This document shows positions 1-7,858 of a DNA stretch of 64,000 bases, piece after piece. Each line of letters begins with the position of its first letter. Position 1 is the first letter of the stretch. Source of the stretch: Campylobacter canadensis (GTDB taxonomy: Bacteria; Campylobacterota; Campylobacteria; Campylobacterales; Campylobacteraceae). Position numbers and translations under genes: made by a program. The stretch covers positions 434,001 through 498,000 of the forward strand of contig NZ_CP035946.1 of the NCBI RefSeq assembly GCF_013177655.1, written 5' to 3'. The notes under the pieces are model-generated. The model worked only from the letters and a program-made list of their open reading frames with translations. It was not told the DNA's origin and searched no databases.

Positions 1-92
1 TTACAAAGGCAGTTGATGATGGGCTTATTAGTAGAAAAAGACTTGAGGAGTCTTATCTTAGAATAATTAATTTAAAAGACAAAATAAAATGA
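1..92 (+). CDS. C-terminus of probable beta-N-acetylhexosaminidase NagZ (partial, 5' end outside window)
   Basis: An open frame enters from the left edge and ends at TGA 90-92. The last 29 residues read as a basic helical tail (AVDDGLISRKRLEESYLRI, then NLKDKIK). This pattern of a helix with G-x-I-S-x-x-R-L-x-E-S followed by R-I-x-x-L-K is typical of the C-terminus of glycoside hydrolase family 3 enzymes such as NagZ, which removes N-acetylglucosamine from muropeptides. The stop overlaps the next start as ATGA, so the two genes are probably co-translated. Only the tail is visible, so the assignment is tentative; another GH3 enzyme is possible. Confidence 0.5.
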   Translation, partial: TKAVDDGLISRKRLEESYLRIINLKDKIK

Positions 93-832
93 AAGAGCTA
101 TTAGACAAATTAGCCAATGAAAAAAATAGTTTTTATGCGTTAAACGAGCATCCTGACCCTTTGCAAGTAGCAAAAAAATATCAAAATGATAAGAATTTTT
201 ATATTATAGCTTTGCTTTGCGCCTTGTTTGCTTATGGTAATGCTAGGGCTATTGTTAAATTTTTAAATTCTTTTGATTTTTCTTTGCTAGATAAGAACGA
301 TTTAGCAAATGTAGATTATGTATATAGATTTCAAAACAAAGAAGATATAAAACAGATATTATTAACTATGCAGAATTTTAAAAACAAGCATTGTTTAAAA
401 GAATTTTGTGAAAATTCTTATAAAAAAAATTATAAAAAAGAAAATGTTTTACTTTATGTTATTTTTGATTTAATTAAAGAAATATATTCTTTAAATGATT
501 ATAACTCTAATGGATATTCTTTTTATTTTTCAAAGATTAATAATAGTAGTGCTTATAAAAGATATTGTATGTTTTTTCGCTGGATGGTTAGAAAAGACGA
601 GCTTGATTTTGGCTGTTTTAATCAAATTAGTACTAAGGATTTATTAATTCCACTTGATACTCATACTCATAAAATGGGCTTAAAGCTACAGCTTATTAAA
701 AGCAAACAAGCAAATCAAAAAGCAATGCTAGAATTTAGTAAAAAACTAAAAGAATTTGATAAAAACGACCCTATAAAATATGATTTTGCACTTTATAGAA
801 TTTCTCAATTAAAAGATTATCATTTATTGTAA
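89..832 (+). CDS. TIGR02757 / DUF2400 family protein
   Basis: A 247-residue soluble protein that I place in the TIGR02757 (DUF2400) family from its N-terminal NEHPDPLQVAKKY region, the following ALLCALFAYGNARAI segment and the C-terminal LDTHTHKMG motif, all typical of the family. The function of the family is not established. The length fits a complete member. Its start overlaps the stop of the preceding GH3-type gene (ATGA), so the two form an operon. A 13-bp perfect inverted repeat (831-843 with 875-887) begins at its stop codon and may end the transcript. Confidence 0.8.
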   Translation: MKELLDKLANEKNSFYALNEHPDPLQVAKKYQNDKNFYIIALLCALFAYGNARAIVKFLNSFDFSLLDKNDLANVDYVYRFQNKEDIKQILLTMQNFKNKHCLKEFCENSYKKNYKKENVLLYVIFDLIKEIYSLNDYNSNGYSFYFSKINNSSAYKRYCMFFRWMVRKDELDFGCFNQISTKDLLIPLDTHTHKMGLKLQLIKSKQANQKAMLEFSKKLKEFDKNDPIKYDFALYRISQLKDYHLL

Positions 833-1454
833 AATAATATAAAGTTAAGCATATTATTAGCTTTATTTTTAGCATTTATATTATTTTGTGCAAGAATTAA
901 AGCTAAAAAATTAGTAATTATTTTGTAAAATAAATTAAGTTTTTAATATAAAGCTATTTTAAAATATAATCTTTTAAAAATCTTAAGATAGAATAAAAGC
1001 CAACTAAAGAATATGCACTCAAATAAATAATTAAATAAATATTATCTAACTTTAAGATTGCTTGTAAGACTAAGTAATAAAATCTATGTGAAAATATAAA
1101 CTAGCTTTAAAAGATATAAATTATCAAATCTTGGATTAAAGCACTTTTGATTATAAATTAGCTTATTAGAATATAAATAAAAGTACTTTATTGGCTAAGA
1201 TTGCTTGGCTTTGCTTAAAAAGTATAATTAATTTTTTATCTTTAAAAACAGTTTGAAAACTTGTTAAAAGCATATTCAAATATTTTTAATTTAAGTTTTA
1301 ATTGAAACAAGAAAGTAATTTATTTCTTGCTTAAAATAATAAAATTGTGTTTTAAAATAAAAGCTCTTAAGTTGTTTTTTATTAGTAAAAATCTAATAAG
1401 CATAAATATATGCAAATATTTATACTTATTAAAAAAAGTAAAAATTAGCATTTT
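833..1454. other. 622-bp gene-free AT-rich stretch with several inverted repeats
   Basis: No reading frame of credible length or codon structure was found on either strand, and no tRNA-like or rRNA-like segment. Visible structures are a 13-bp perfect inverted repeat 831-843/875-887, a 12-bp repeat with one mismatch 1137-1148/1179-1190, a 7-bp hairpin 1308-1314/1323-1329, the long hairpin at 1394-1431 and a 12-bp direct repeat TAAGATTGCTTG at 1053-1064 and 1196-1207. It could hold a small RNA or be decayed sequence; nothing decides between these. Confidence 0.5.
1394..1431 (-). terminator. Putative intrinsic terminator of the envelope operon
   Basis: A 16-bp stem with one mismatch (arms 1394-1409 and 1416-1431) encloses a 6-base loop. 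Read on the minus strand it lies just downstream of the CsgG-like gene, and the stem is followed by GATTTTTAC. The stem is AT-rich and the T-run short, so termination strength is uncertain. Confidence 0.5.
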
Positions 1455-2651
1455 TTAAAAGCCTAGATTTACTCCGCCGCCTTCTTGGGTTTGATAATTT
1501 ATATCACGACCTATAGTGTAGCCATTTTCGCTATTACTATTAATTAAAGGTCTACAAATATCTCCTACCTTTACCTTGCCTTCTGTGATTTTTGCATAAG
1601 AAAGTTTAGGGCTTGTGCGAGTGATTTCGATACTTGCTGTTTTACTTTCTACTCTTCCTGTATTTTCTTTTGTATAAGCATCTTTTATAGCCTTGCCAAG
1701 AGCAAAACATTCATAAACATCACCTTGATTTAAGCTTTGAGAAAATACCACTTCATTATTTTCAACAGCTGCAACCTTTAAAGGATAAATTGCATTTAAA
1801 ATATCTCCTGAAATGCGGTTTGCAATTTGTTTAAGTGCAGCTTCATTGGCACTAAGGCTATTATCTTTAATATTAACTTTCATGCTTAAAGTATTAGAAA
1901 ATTTAATTTGTCTTGTAGCAAATAAAAGTACACGATAATCTACGATAACTTCAATTTCAGTTTTGCTTTTTCCTGTTAGATTGCTTGTTTTTTGTTTGCC
2001 TTCAAGCTCTGAAATAGTAAATAATAAAATATAATCAGTTGCTAGTACATTTTTAAGTTTATAAACTTCATCACTAGCTGCGTCGCTACTTTTGATTAAG
2101 GCTTTTTCCATTTCATAATAGCCGCTAGTTTCACGGTCTAAAACATTAAATTTACGACTTTGCAATAAAGCAGAAATGATTTTTTGTTGTAAAGCTGATC
2201 CTATACCACTTTTTGTAGGATCTGGGGTAGAATCAAAAACGCTAATACTTCTTCTATTATCTGTATTTGGAGTTTTATACTTTTTTGTTGTTGTGGTTTT
2301 AAAAATCGTTACATTAGCTAGATATTTACCGTTTTCATCTTGTTCAATGCTATTTATTTCATAAGTATCGGCTCTGCCTTTGGTAGCTGTTGAAATTTGT
2401 TTATTGTAATTATCTTGTATATTTGAGCCTGAATTATCAGTTGAAACGCTAGTATTAGATTTTTTAATAGAATTAATGCTTACACCATTCATTTTTCCTA
2501 TGGCTTCTATGATAGCATTGTTTATTGCATCTTCCCTAGTTAAGCCTGTACCTTCACCTGTGCTTGATTTTGTTGAACTTGTACTTATAACTTTTGCATT
2601 AAGACTTAGGCTTAAAAATAAGCCTAAAAAAATAATTTTAATTATTTTCAT
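1455..2651 (-). CDS. CsgG-like periplasmic protein, last gene of the envelope operon
   Basis: A 398-residue exported protein with a cleavable-type signal peptide (residues 1-19, ending LNAK) and no lipobox cysteine. Residues about 30-120 (GEGTGLTREDAINNAIIEAI) resemble the N-terminal domain shared by FlgT and LPP20-type proteins. Residues about 130-290 (ISVFDSTPD..., SALQQKIISALLQSRKFNVLDRE) resemble the CsgG/TolB-N fold that assembles or senses envelope polymers. It starts at ATG 2651 behind AAGGAC, 9 bp after the preceding gene. True CsgG is a lipoprotein pore for curli, and no csgA/B genes are near, so a curli role is not supported. Its operon with LpoB-like and YcfL-like genes suggests work at the outer membrane or cell wall. 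The family assignment is by motif only. Confidence 0.6.
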   Translation of the reverse strand: MKIIKIIFLGLFLSLSLNAKVISTSSTKSSTGEGTGLTREDAINNAIIEAIGKMNGVSINSIKKSNTSVSTDNSGSNIQDNYNKQISTATKGRADTYEINSIEQDENGKYLANVTIFKTTTTKKYKTPNTDNRRSISVFDSTPDPTKSGIGSALQQKIISALLQSRKFNVLDRETSGYYEMEKALIKSSDAASDEVYKLKNVLATDYILLFTISELEGKQKTSNLTGKSKTEIEVIVDYRVLLFATRQIKFSNTLSMKVNIKDNSLSANEAALKQIANRISGDILNAIYPLKVAAVENNEVVFSQSLNQGDVYECFALGKAIKDAYTKENTGRVESKTASIEITRTSPKLSYAKITEGKVKVGDICRPLINSNSENGYTIGRDINYQTQEGGGVNLGF

Positions 2652-2660
2652 TTTTTGTCC

Positions 2661-3998
2661 TTAAAAATCATCAATATCATTTATTATATTTGAATTTCTT
2701 TGTATGTTAGAAGACTTTTTTACTTCGTTTTTTTGTGTATTTGTTTTAGGCTTTAAGGCTTCGTTTGCATTGGCTAAATTTTCATAAGAATAAAATCTCA
2801 CAGCACCTACATGTTCAATACCATTTTCGCTTGTATAACTCCATTTTTTAAGAGTGCGAATACCACGGATTTTACCACTTGCACTTGCTTTTATTTTACT
2901 ATTTACTTTATCAATGATATTTGTTATGTTTTGAGTTTGCACTTGGGTAGAATTATCGTTAAGATTAATGCTTTGTTTGATTATATCTTCGTAACTTTCT
3001 CCTGTTGTTCTTTCATCTTTAAGGCTTATGCTTGTATTAATAAATTCAACAATAGCAGCATCAGCCATAGTAAGTGCTGTTTCTTTAGCGCTATCTTCTA
3101 AAATATTTGTTTTTTTAGCATTGCTAGAATCTGCTACGTAGCCCCAGTTTCCGTAACTTAAAATAACAGGCGCTCCATTTTCATCATAAATTAAACGAAT
3201 TCCATATTCATTTAAAAAGCCTTTTTTATCTTTTGGTAAATATTCGCTTATTGCTTTGCCTTTACCTTTAATGTTGCTTTTTCTACTTAATGCCATATCT
3301 TTTGCTAATTGGCGAGTTTTATTAGATATAACAGCAATAACACCTACATCATATTCGCCTCTTCTTTGTGTAACTATAGTTTGTACAGGGACAAGTCCGC
3401 TCATAGAACCTAGTGCGCTTGTTATAGTTTTGCTAAGAAATTCTTGCTTTAATAAAGTCTTTTTTCTATCTTCACTTAAAGATTTTGTATCTATACCTAA
3501 GTCATTTAAGGCTTTATCAAGTTTAGCACCAGCTAATTGAGATAATTTATTTAATATTTGTTTAATTGCGCCACCTTTTGGTAATTCTTCAAATTCCCTT
3601 GCATTAGTAGAATTATCTGCTTCGTAGCTTTGAATTTTACTTGTAGCAATTCTTCCAAAAGCGTCTTTTACAAATTCGCTTTGTAGATTAAGCATAGCCT
3701 TTTGATAAGCATTTTGTAAAGCTTGTGCAAATTGTGGGTCAGTATCATTTATAATTACAGTACTTTTACCTGTATAAAAGGTTTTTGCATTTTTACTTAC
3801 ACCATATTCTATATCAAATTTATCTGCAAATTCTTCAAAAAAATCTTCAATTGATTTTGGGCTAATATCTTTAGTGCTTGCATTAGACATTTCATTTTGA
3901 GTATTTATATCTTGTTGAGAAATTTGTGTGTTTTGTATATCTTGCGCATAAAGCAAACTAGCCACAACTAAAGAGCCAATAAACAATATTTTTTTCAT
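2661..3998 (-). CDS. Periplasmic LPP20-like protein of unknown function (possibly DUF6844)
   Basis: A 445-residue protein with a signal peptide (residues 1-18, ending LLYAQ). Residues about 45-130 carry a segment ending AFAQALQNAYQKAMLNLQ-like, reminiscent of the helical repeats of LPP20-type lipoproteins, but there is no lipobox cysteine. A middle region reads GEYDVGVIAVISNKTRQLA and a conserved-looking SYGNWGYV follows. The C-terminus is polar and low-complexity (Asn, Lys, Asp). I do not know its function. The gene follows an internal terminator hairpin at 4027-4047 and has its own ribosome site (AAAAGGAT), so it and the CsgG-like gene may be expressed at a different level from the three lipoprotein genes upstream. 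Confidence 0.55.
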   Translation of the reverse strand: MKKILFIGSLVVASLLYAQDIQNTQISQQDINTQNEMSNASTKDISPKSIEDFFEEFADKFDIEYGVSKNAKTFYTGKSTVIINDTDPQFAQALQNAYQKAMLNLQSEFVKDAFGRIATSKIQSYEADNSTNAREFEELPKGGAIKQILNKLSQLAGAKLDKALNDLGIDTKSLSEDRKKTLLKQEFLSKTITSALGSMSGLVPVQTIVTQRRGEYDVGVIAVISNKTRQLAKDMALSRKSNIKGKGKAISEYLPKDKKGFLNEYGIRLIYDENGAPVILSYGNWGYVADSSNAKKTNILEDSAKETALTMADAAIVEFINTSISLKDERTTGESYEDIIKQSINLNDNSTQVQTQNITNIIDKVNSKIKASASGKIRGIRTLKKWSYTSENGIEHVGAVRFYSYENLANANEALKPKTNTQKNEVKKSSNIQRNSNIINDIDDF

Positions 3999-4026
3999 TT
4001 TTATCCTTTTAAAAGTTATAAAAAAA

Positions 4027-4047
4027 GCTCAAGCTAAATGCTTGAGC
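4027..4047 (-). terminator. Intrinsic terminator or attenuator inside the envelope operon
   Basis: A perfect 8-bp stem (4027-4034 and 4040-4047, arms GCTCAAGC/GCTTGAGC) with a 5-base loop. On the minus strand it is followed directly by seven T residues. It lies in the 69-bp gap between the LpoB-like gene and the next gene in the same direction, so it should end or partly reduce transcription into the last two genes. Confidence 0.85.
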
Positions 4048-4067
4048 AGGGTTAAAAAAGTTAAGTT

Positions 4068-4691
4068 TTACCAAGTAACTGATTTGCTAGAACCTGTTTT
4101 ATCAATAGTTTGCTCATCTTCCCAATAAACTAAACCTGATGTTAAATCAGTAAGTCTTAGTAAGAAAAAGTATTCAACTTGAGTTTTGCCATTGCTAAGT
4201 TTTACATTATCTTGTCTAATTTTACCCGCAAGAGAAAAATCAGGCGATACTAATGTGCCTTTTTTAGCTATGGTTTTTTGATTAAACTCATCATTATCTC
4301 TTAGCTCTCTTACATCTTCACTCATACTATCAAGCGCTCCACCTGCAGCAACTGCTGAAGTTAGAATAAATTTACCTGATTTTCTTAAGGCTGTAGTGAT
4401 TTTTGCAGTTAGTTTTTCAGTATCGATTCTTTGTGGGGTATCATTTACAACTCTACCAATAGCAATAACCTTTCTTGTACCTGCTTTGATATTTGCAAAA
4501 GCAGGGTCGCTTAACATACTATTTATCATAGTTTCAGCTGCATTCTCGTAATCTTGTCTATCAAGACCTAAGGTTAAAGCATCACCTTGTTTTACCTGAC
4601 TTGCTTTGCCATCTGTGTAGCTTGGAGTTGCACAAGAATTTAACATTAAAGCCGTTAAAATACTTAGTCCTAAAAGTTTAGTTTTAATCAT
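4068..4691 (-). CDS. lpoB: LpoB-like lipoprotein (penicillin-binding protein activator family)
   Basis: A 207-residue lipoprotein: signal peptide with lipobox LNSC (Cys about residue 20), then a linker and a compact domain with TRKVIAIGRVVNDTPQRIDT and SPDFSLAGKI, features of the LpoB (COG3417) family. In Enterobacteriaceae LpoB is an outer-membrane lipoprotein that reaches through the peptidoglycan and activates PBP1B. The linker is short here. The gene overlaps the YcfL-like gene by 8 bp, and E. coli also has ycfL next to lpoB (ycfM), which supports the call. Whether it activates a penicillin-binding protein in this organism is inference. Confidence 0.8.
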   Translation of the reverse strand: MIKTKLLGLSILTALMLNSCATPSYTDGKASQVKQGDALTLGLDRQDYENAAETMINSMLSDPAFANIKAGTRKVIAIGRVVNDTPQRIDTEKLTAKITTALRKSGKFILTSAVAAGGALDSMSEDVRELRDNDEFNQKTIAKKGTLVSPDFSLAGKIRQDNVKLSNGKTQVEYFFLLRLTDLTSGLVYWEDEQTIDKTGSSKSVTW

Positions 4692-5079
4692 TATATTTAT
4701 CCTTTCTTGTTGTAGTTTTTGAATTTGATTTTATATCTATTTTTACATCTTTTGCTCTTATATCAGCTGCTATTTTTTTAATTACAATTTCATCTTTTGC
4801 ATTTAGTCTTAAGCTTTGATAATTATCGCTAAGAGCATCTTTTAATACAAAACCATCATTGTCAAGCCAAGTAATTTTATACATAATATCCTTTGTACTT
4901 GAACTTTGTAATGTTAATTCAACTTCCAATAAATTGTTATCATTTATGCGTGTTTTCATATTTTTTATTAAAGTGTTATTTTGTTTTAGATTGTTATTTG
5001 TATTTGTATTAACATTATTTGAATTATTTGTGCAAGATATTAAAAATAATGTTAAAGTAAATAATAATATTTTTTTCAT
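4684..5079 (-). CDS. YcfL-like lipoprotein (DUF1425 family)
   Basis: A 131-residue lipoprotein with lipobox LISC (Cys16), an Asn-rich linker (residues 18-40) and a small beta domain with LEVELTLQSSSTKDIMYKIT and W-L-D-N-D-G-F, matching the YcfL/DUF1425 pattern. YcfL-like proteins are of unknown function but are encoded beside lpoB in E. coli, as here. The stop overlaps the LpoB-like start by 8 bp, so translation is probably coupled. Confidence 0.7.
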   Translation of the reverse strand: MKKILLFTLTLFLISCTNNSNNVNTNTNNNLKQNNTLIKNMKTRINDNNLLEVELTLQSSSTKDIMYKITWLDNDGFVLKDALSDNYQSLRLNAKDEIVIKKIAADIRAKDVKIDIKSNSKTTTRKDKYND

Positions 5080-5090
5080 TTTTATTCTCC

Positions 5091-6446
5091 TTATCTTTCT
5101 ATTATGCTAGTATTTAGCGGTAAATATGGGGCAAAAGAACGCAATATTAAAATAACATTTTTATTTTTATTTATTTCTTGTTCAAACAATAAATTATTAT
5201 TTTCATCATTTACTGTAATAAAGCCCTTGTTATCTAAAACAGCAACACTCACACTTTTAGCTAAACCTCTCCAAGAGCGTACATCTGCATTGTTATTTGC
5301 ATCGTTTATTAATGCGGTTGCAAAGCTTAACAGGCCAGAGTCTGAATCGTTCTTAGCAACAGCAATATTTATTGTTGTTTTTACTATTGCTCTAGCCAAT
5401 GCTTTTGTAATCATTTGAGGGCTATTTATTTTAAATTCTGTTGCAATAATATCATCTAAATTAACAAATTCATCAGTTTTTACATTATTTACTAGCAAGT
5501 AAGGGTATGAACTTGCATTCTTTTTTAAAGTTTGTAATGCTATGCTTGAAAAAATTATTTTTCCATCAATAGTAAATGGAATAGGTAATTTAAACTCATC
5601 TATGCTAAGAGAAAAACCATTTTCATAAAGCACAAAAATATATTTTTTTTCATTTTTAATTTTAAATTTATTTGCATATTCATTAAATATTTTTGCTTGT
5701 TTTTTAATACTTAGATTTTTTGGATAAATTACACTTACTTCTTTGAATAAATCAGCAGCCTTTCTATAGTCTTTATCCATAAAGAAAAATATTGATGCAA
5801 GGTAGGTTGCATAAGGATTTATAAATTCTTTTGTAGTGTTAAATTCTTTAAATAAAGAATTATATTTTTCTTCTATATCTTTTTTGTTTTCTAGCATATT
5901 TTTATCATAATTTTTATCTTCTTTTGCTTTGTCTAAATCAGCACGGTTTTTCTCAATTTCTTTAGCAAAATATTCTTTTGCCTTATCTTGACGCATTAAA
6001 GCACGATTAAATTCAACTCTTGCATTTTCATAATCATTTAAACTCATAAAATTTAAAGCCTTATAAGTATTAAGCATAATTCTTTCATATAAAGAACCAT
6101 CATAATCTAAAATATTATCATCAAAAAATGTAGAACCAATTAAATTAATAGCCTTTTTTCCTGTGCTTTTTAAATCTACATCATATTTATAAGCATTTTC
6201 AGCAGCATCAAAAAATACATTACTTAAATTAAAATCGCCACAATTTCTAGCAATCAAACCTACATTTAAACCTGTATAAATTACATCATCATTTTGTTTG
6301 ATTTTTTTTAAATTATCACTAAAGAATTGCTCATCGCATTTTTTTTCAATTAGAGCTTTTTCATAATTAGCATTTACATTTACATAGTTTGCACAAGAGC
6401 TAAAAAATAATGCAAAGATAATAAATGTTAATATTTTACTTTTCAT
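5091..6446 (-). CDS. COG3014-like lipoprotein with helical repeats, first gene of the envelope operon
   Basis: A 451-residue lipoprotein with lipobox FSSC (Cys18). The body is mostly helical: residues about 30-250 contain TPR-like pairs (NDYENARVEFNRALMRQ; DKDYRKAADLFKEVSVIYP) and a charged coiled segment. The C-terminal third is beta-rich, with FIVYENG-like and SWRGLAKSVSVAVLD segments. The order (this protein, YcfL, LpoB) matches the COG3014-COG5633-COG3417 grouping that I recall from other proteobacteria, which is the main reason for the call. A minus-strand TATAAA near 6468-6473 is a plausible -10 for the operon. Function unknown. Confidence 0.65.
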   Translation of the reverse strand: MKSKILTFIIFALFFSSCANYVNVNANYEKALIEKKCDEQFFSDNLKKIKQNDDVIYTGLNVGLIARNCGDFNLSNVFFDAAENAYKYDVDLKSTGKKAINLIGSTFFDDNILDYDGSLYERIMLNTYKALNFMSLNDYENARVEFNRALMRQDKAKEYFAKEIEKNRADLDKAKEDKNYDKNMLENKKDIEEKYNSLFKEFNTTKEFINPYATYLASIFFFMDKDYRKAADLFKEVSVIYPKNLSIKKQAKIFNEYANKFKIKNEKKYIFVLYENGFSLSIDEFKLPIPFTIDGKIIFSSIALQTLKKNASSYPYLLVNNVKTDEFVNLDDIIATEFKINSPQMITKALARAIVKTTINIAVAKNDSDSGLLSFATALINDANNNADVRSWRGLAKSVSVAVLDNKGFITVNDENNNLLFEQEINKNKNVILILRSFAPYLPLNTSIIER

Positions 6447-6475
6447 TTTAATCCCTGTTTAAGTTTTTTATAGTT

Positions 6476-6510
6476 TTTAAATAAGTTTTAATTAATAAAA
6501 CTTATTTAAA
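6476..6510 (-). terminator. Hairpin at the 3' end of dcuA
   Basis: A perfect 14-bp AT-rich stem (6476-6489 and 6497-6510) with a 7-base loop spans the dcuA stop codon. No T-run follows on the minus strand, so this may stabilise the transcript end rather than terminate by itself. Confidence 0.4.
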
Positions 6511-7840
6511 TGCAAAGTGGTGCAATAAAAAATGCTAAAGATACTGCAATTACAATTGCTAAAACTCCTGGCAAGAAGAAAGAGTGATTAAATATAAATT
6601 TACCAATTCTAGTTGTTCCTGTATCATCCATTTGCACAGCACCAAGCAAGGTTGGATAAGTTGGAAGTACAAAAAGTGCTGAAACCGCTGCAAAACAAGC
6701 TACAAGCATATAAGAATCATGCGGATTTGTTGCTGAAATTCCTAAAGCAGTAATGATTACGGGTACAATAGCCTTTGCGGTTGCTGCTTGAGAATACAAA
6801 AGCATACTTGCAAAGAAAAAGGCAACTGCTAACATAGCAGGAGCTTGTTTTACCCAATTACCCGCTACTTCTTTAATAGCACTTTCATGTCCTGCAACAA
6901 AGGTATTTCCAAGCCACGCCACACCAAAAACACAAACACAAGCTGTCATACCGCTTTTAAATACACTTGTTTCAAGAATTTTACTTGTTTCAACTTTGCA
7001 AAGCCAAGTAATCAAAGTTGCTGCGGTAAGTAAAAAGCTCATAATAGCTGCATCTCTTGGAACTATAACAGGGTCAATCCATTTAATATTGCTTGAAATT
7101 GCAGTTGCATAAAGCACAACCGCTAAAACAGTAAGTAAGAAAATTCCTACTGAAAGTTTAGCACCTTTTTTATCTTCGCCATGTAAAATAGCCCCTGCAT
7201 CTTTAACAAGTCCTGCTTTTAAGCGTTCTTGATAAACACTATCTTTGCTTAAATCCATAGGAGTGATTAAACTTATTATAAAAGCTGTAAGCATACAAGC
7301 AATAAAGGTAGTGCTAATCCAAATAGCTAATAAGGTTGGATAATTCCATCCAAGTGGTTCTAAAACCCCGCTCATATAAACCACAGCTGCACTCACAGGA
7401 GAAGCAGTAATTCCAATTTGCGAAGAAACTACCATTAATGAAAGTGGGACGCTAGGTTTTATGTTTTGAGATTTTGCAACATCAACTACAACAGGCATCA
7501 AAGAAAATACTGCGTTTCCTGTACCTGCTAAGATTGTAAGCAACCATCCACAAGCTGGAGAAAGATAGTTTATAAATTTTGGATTTACTCTTAAAATTTT
7601 TTCTGTTACCCTTACCATGTAATCAAGCCCGCCAGCTTGTTGCATAGCAGAAATTGCTGCAATAGCTGCAGCAATGATTAAAATAACATCCCAAGGAATA
7701 TTACCAGGTTTCATACCAAAAACAAGCCCCAAAACTACTACTCCAAGCCCACCTGCATAGCCTATTGCTATGCCACCTAAACGAATTCCAATAAAAATAG
7801 CAGACAATAATACTGCAAATTGTAAGATAGTATATAGCAT
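6506..7840 (-). CDS. dcuA: Anaerobic C4-dicarboxylate transporter DcuA
   Basis: A 444-residue inner-membrane carrier with about ten to twelve hydrophobic segments. Stretches such as GYAGGLGVVVLG, ISAMQQAGGLDYMV, SQIGITASPVSAAVVYMSG, YSQAATAKA and MDDTGTTRIGKF match E. coli DcuA, as recalled, much better than DcuB. DcuA exchanges aspartate, fumarate, malate and succinate across the membrane during fumarate respiration. It begins 18 bp after the ppx/gppA stop, so it probably lies at the end of that transcript. Together with the citrate lyase locus it offers an outlet for succinate. Confidence 0.93.
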   Translation of the reverse strand: MLYTILQFAVLLSAIFIGIRLGGIAIGYAGGLGVVVLGLVFGMKPGNIPWDVILIIAAAIAAISAMQQAGGLDYMVRVTEKILRVNPKFINYLSPACGWLLTILAGTGNAVFSLMPVVVDVAKSQNIKPSVPLSLMVVSSQIGITASPVSAAVVYMSGVLEPLGWNYPTLLAIWISTTFIACMLTAFIISLITPMDLSKDSVYQERLKAGLVKDAGAILHGEDKKGAKLSVGIFLLTVLAVVLYATAISSNIKWIDPVIVPRDAAIMSFLLTAATLITWLCKVETSKILETSVFKSGMTACVCVFGVAWLGNTFVAGHESAIKEVAGNWVKQAPAMLAVAFFFASMLLYSQAATAKAIVPVIITALGISATNPHDSYMLVACFAAVSALFVLPTYPTLLGAVQMDDTGTTRIGKFIFNHSFFLPGVLAIVIAVSLAFFIAPLCI

Positions 7841-7858
7841 TTTAATACTTCCCCTTTT

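Noticed and set aside
1455-2651. Curli secretion channel CsgG
   Set aside because: No lipobox cysteine and no curli subunit genes nearby; only the fold-level resemblance is kept.
2176-5418. Plus-strand frames of 62-104 codons opposite the envelope operon
   Set aside because: Composition is Phe/Leu/Ser-rich as expected for the antisense of coding sequence; no start signals or recognisable domains.
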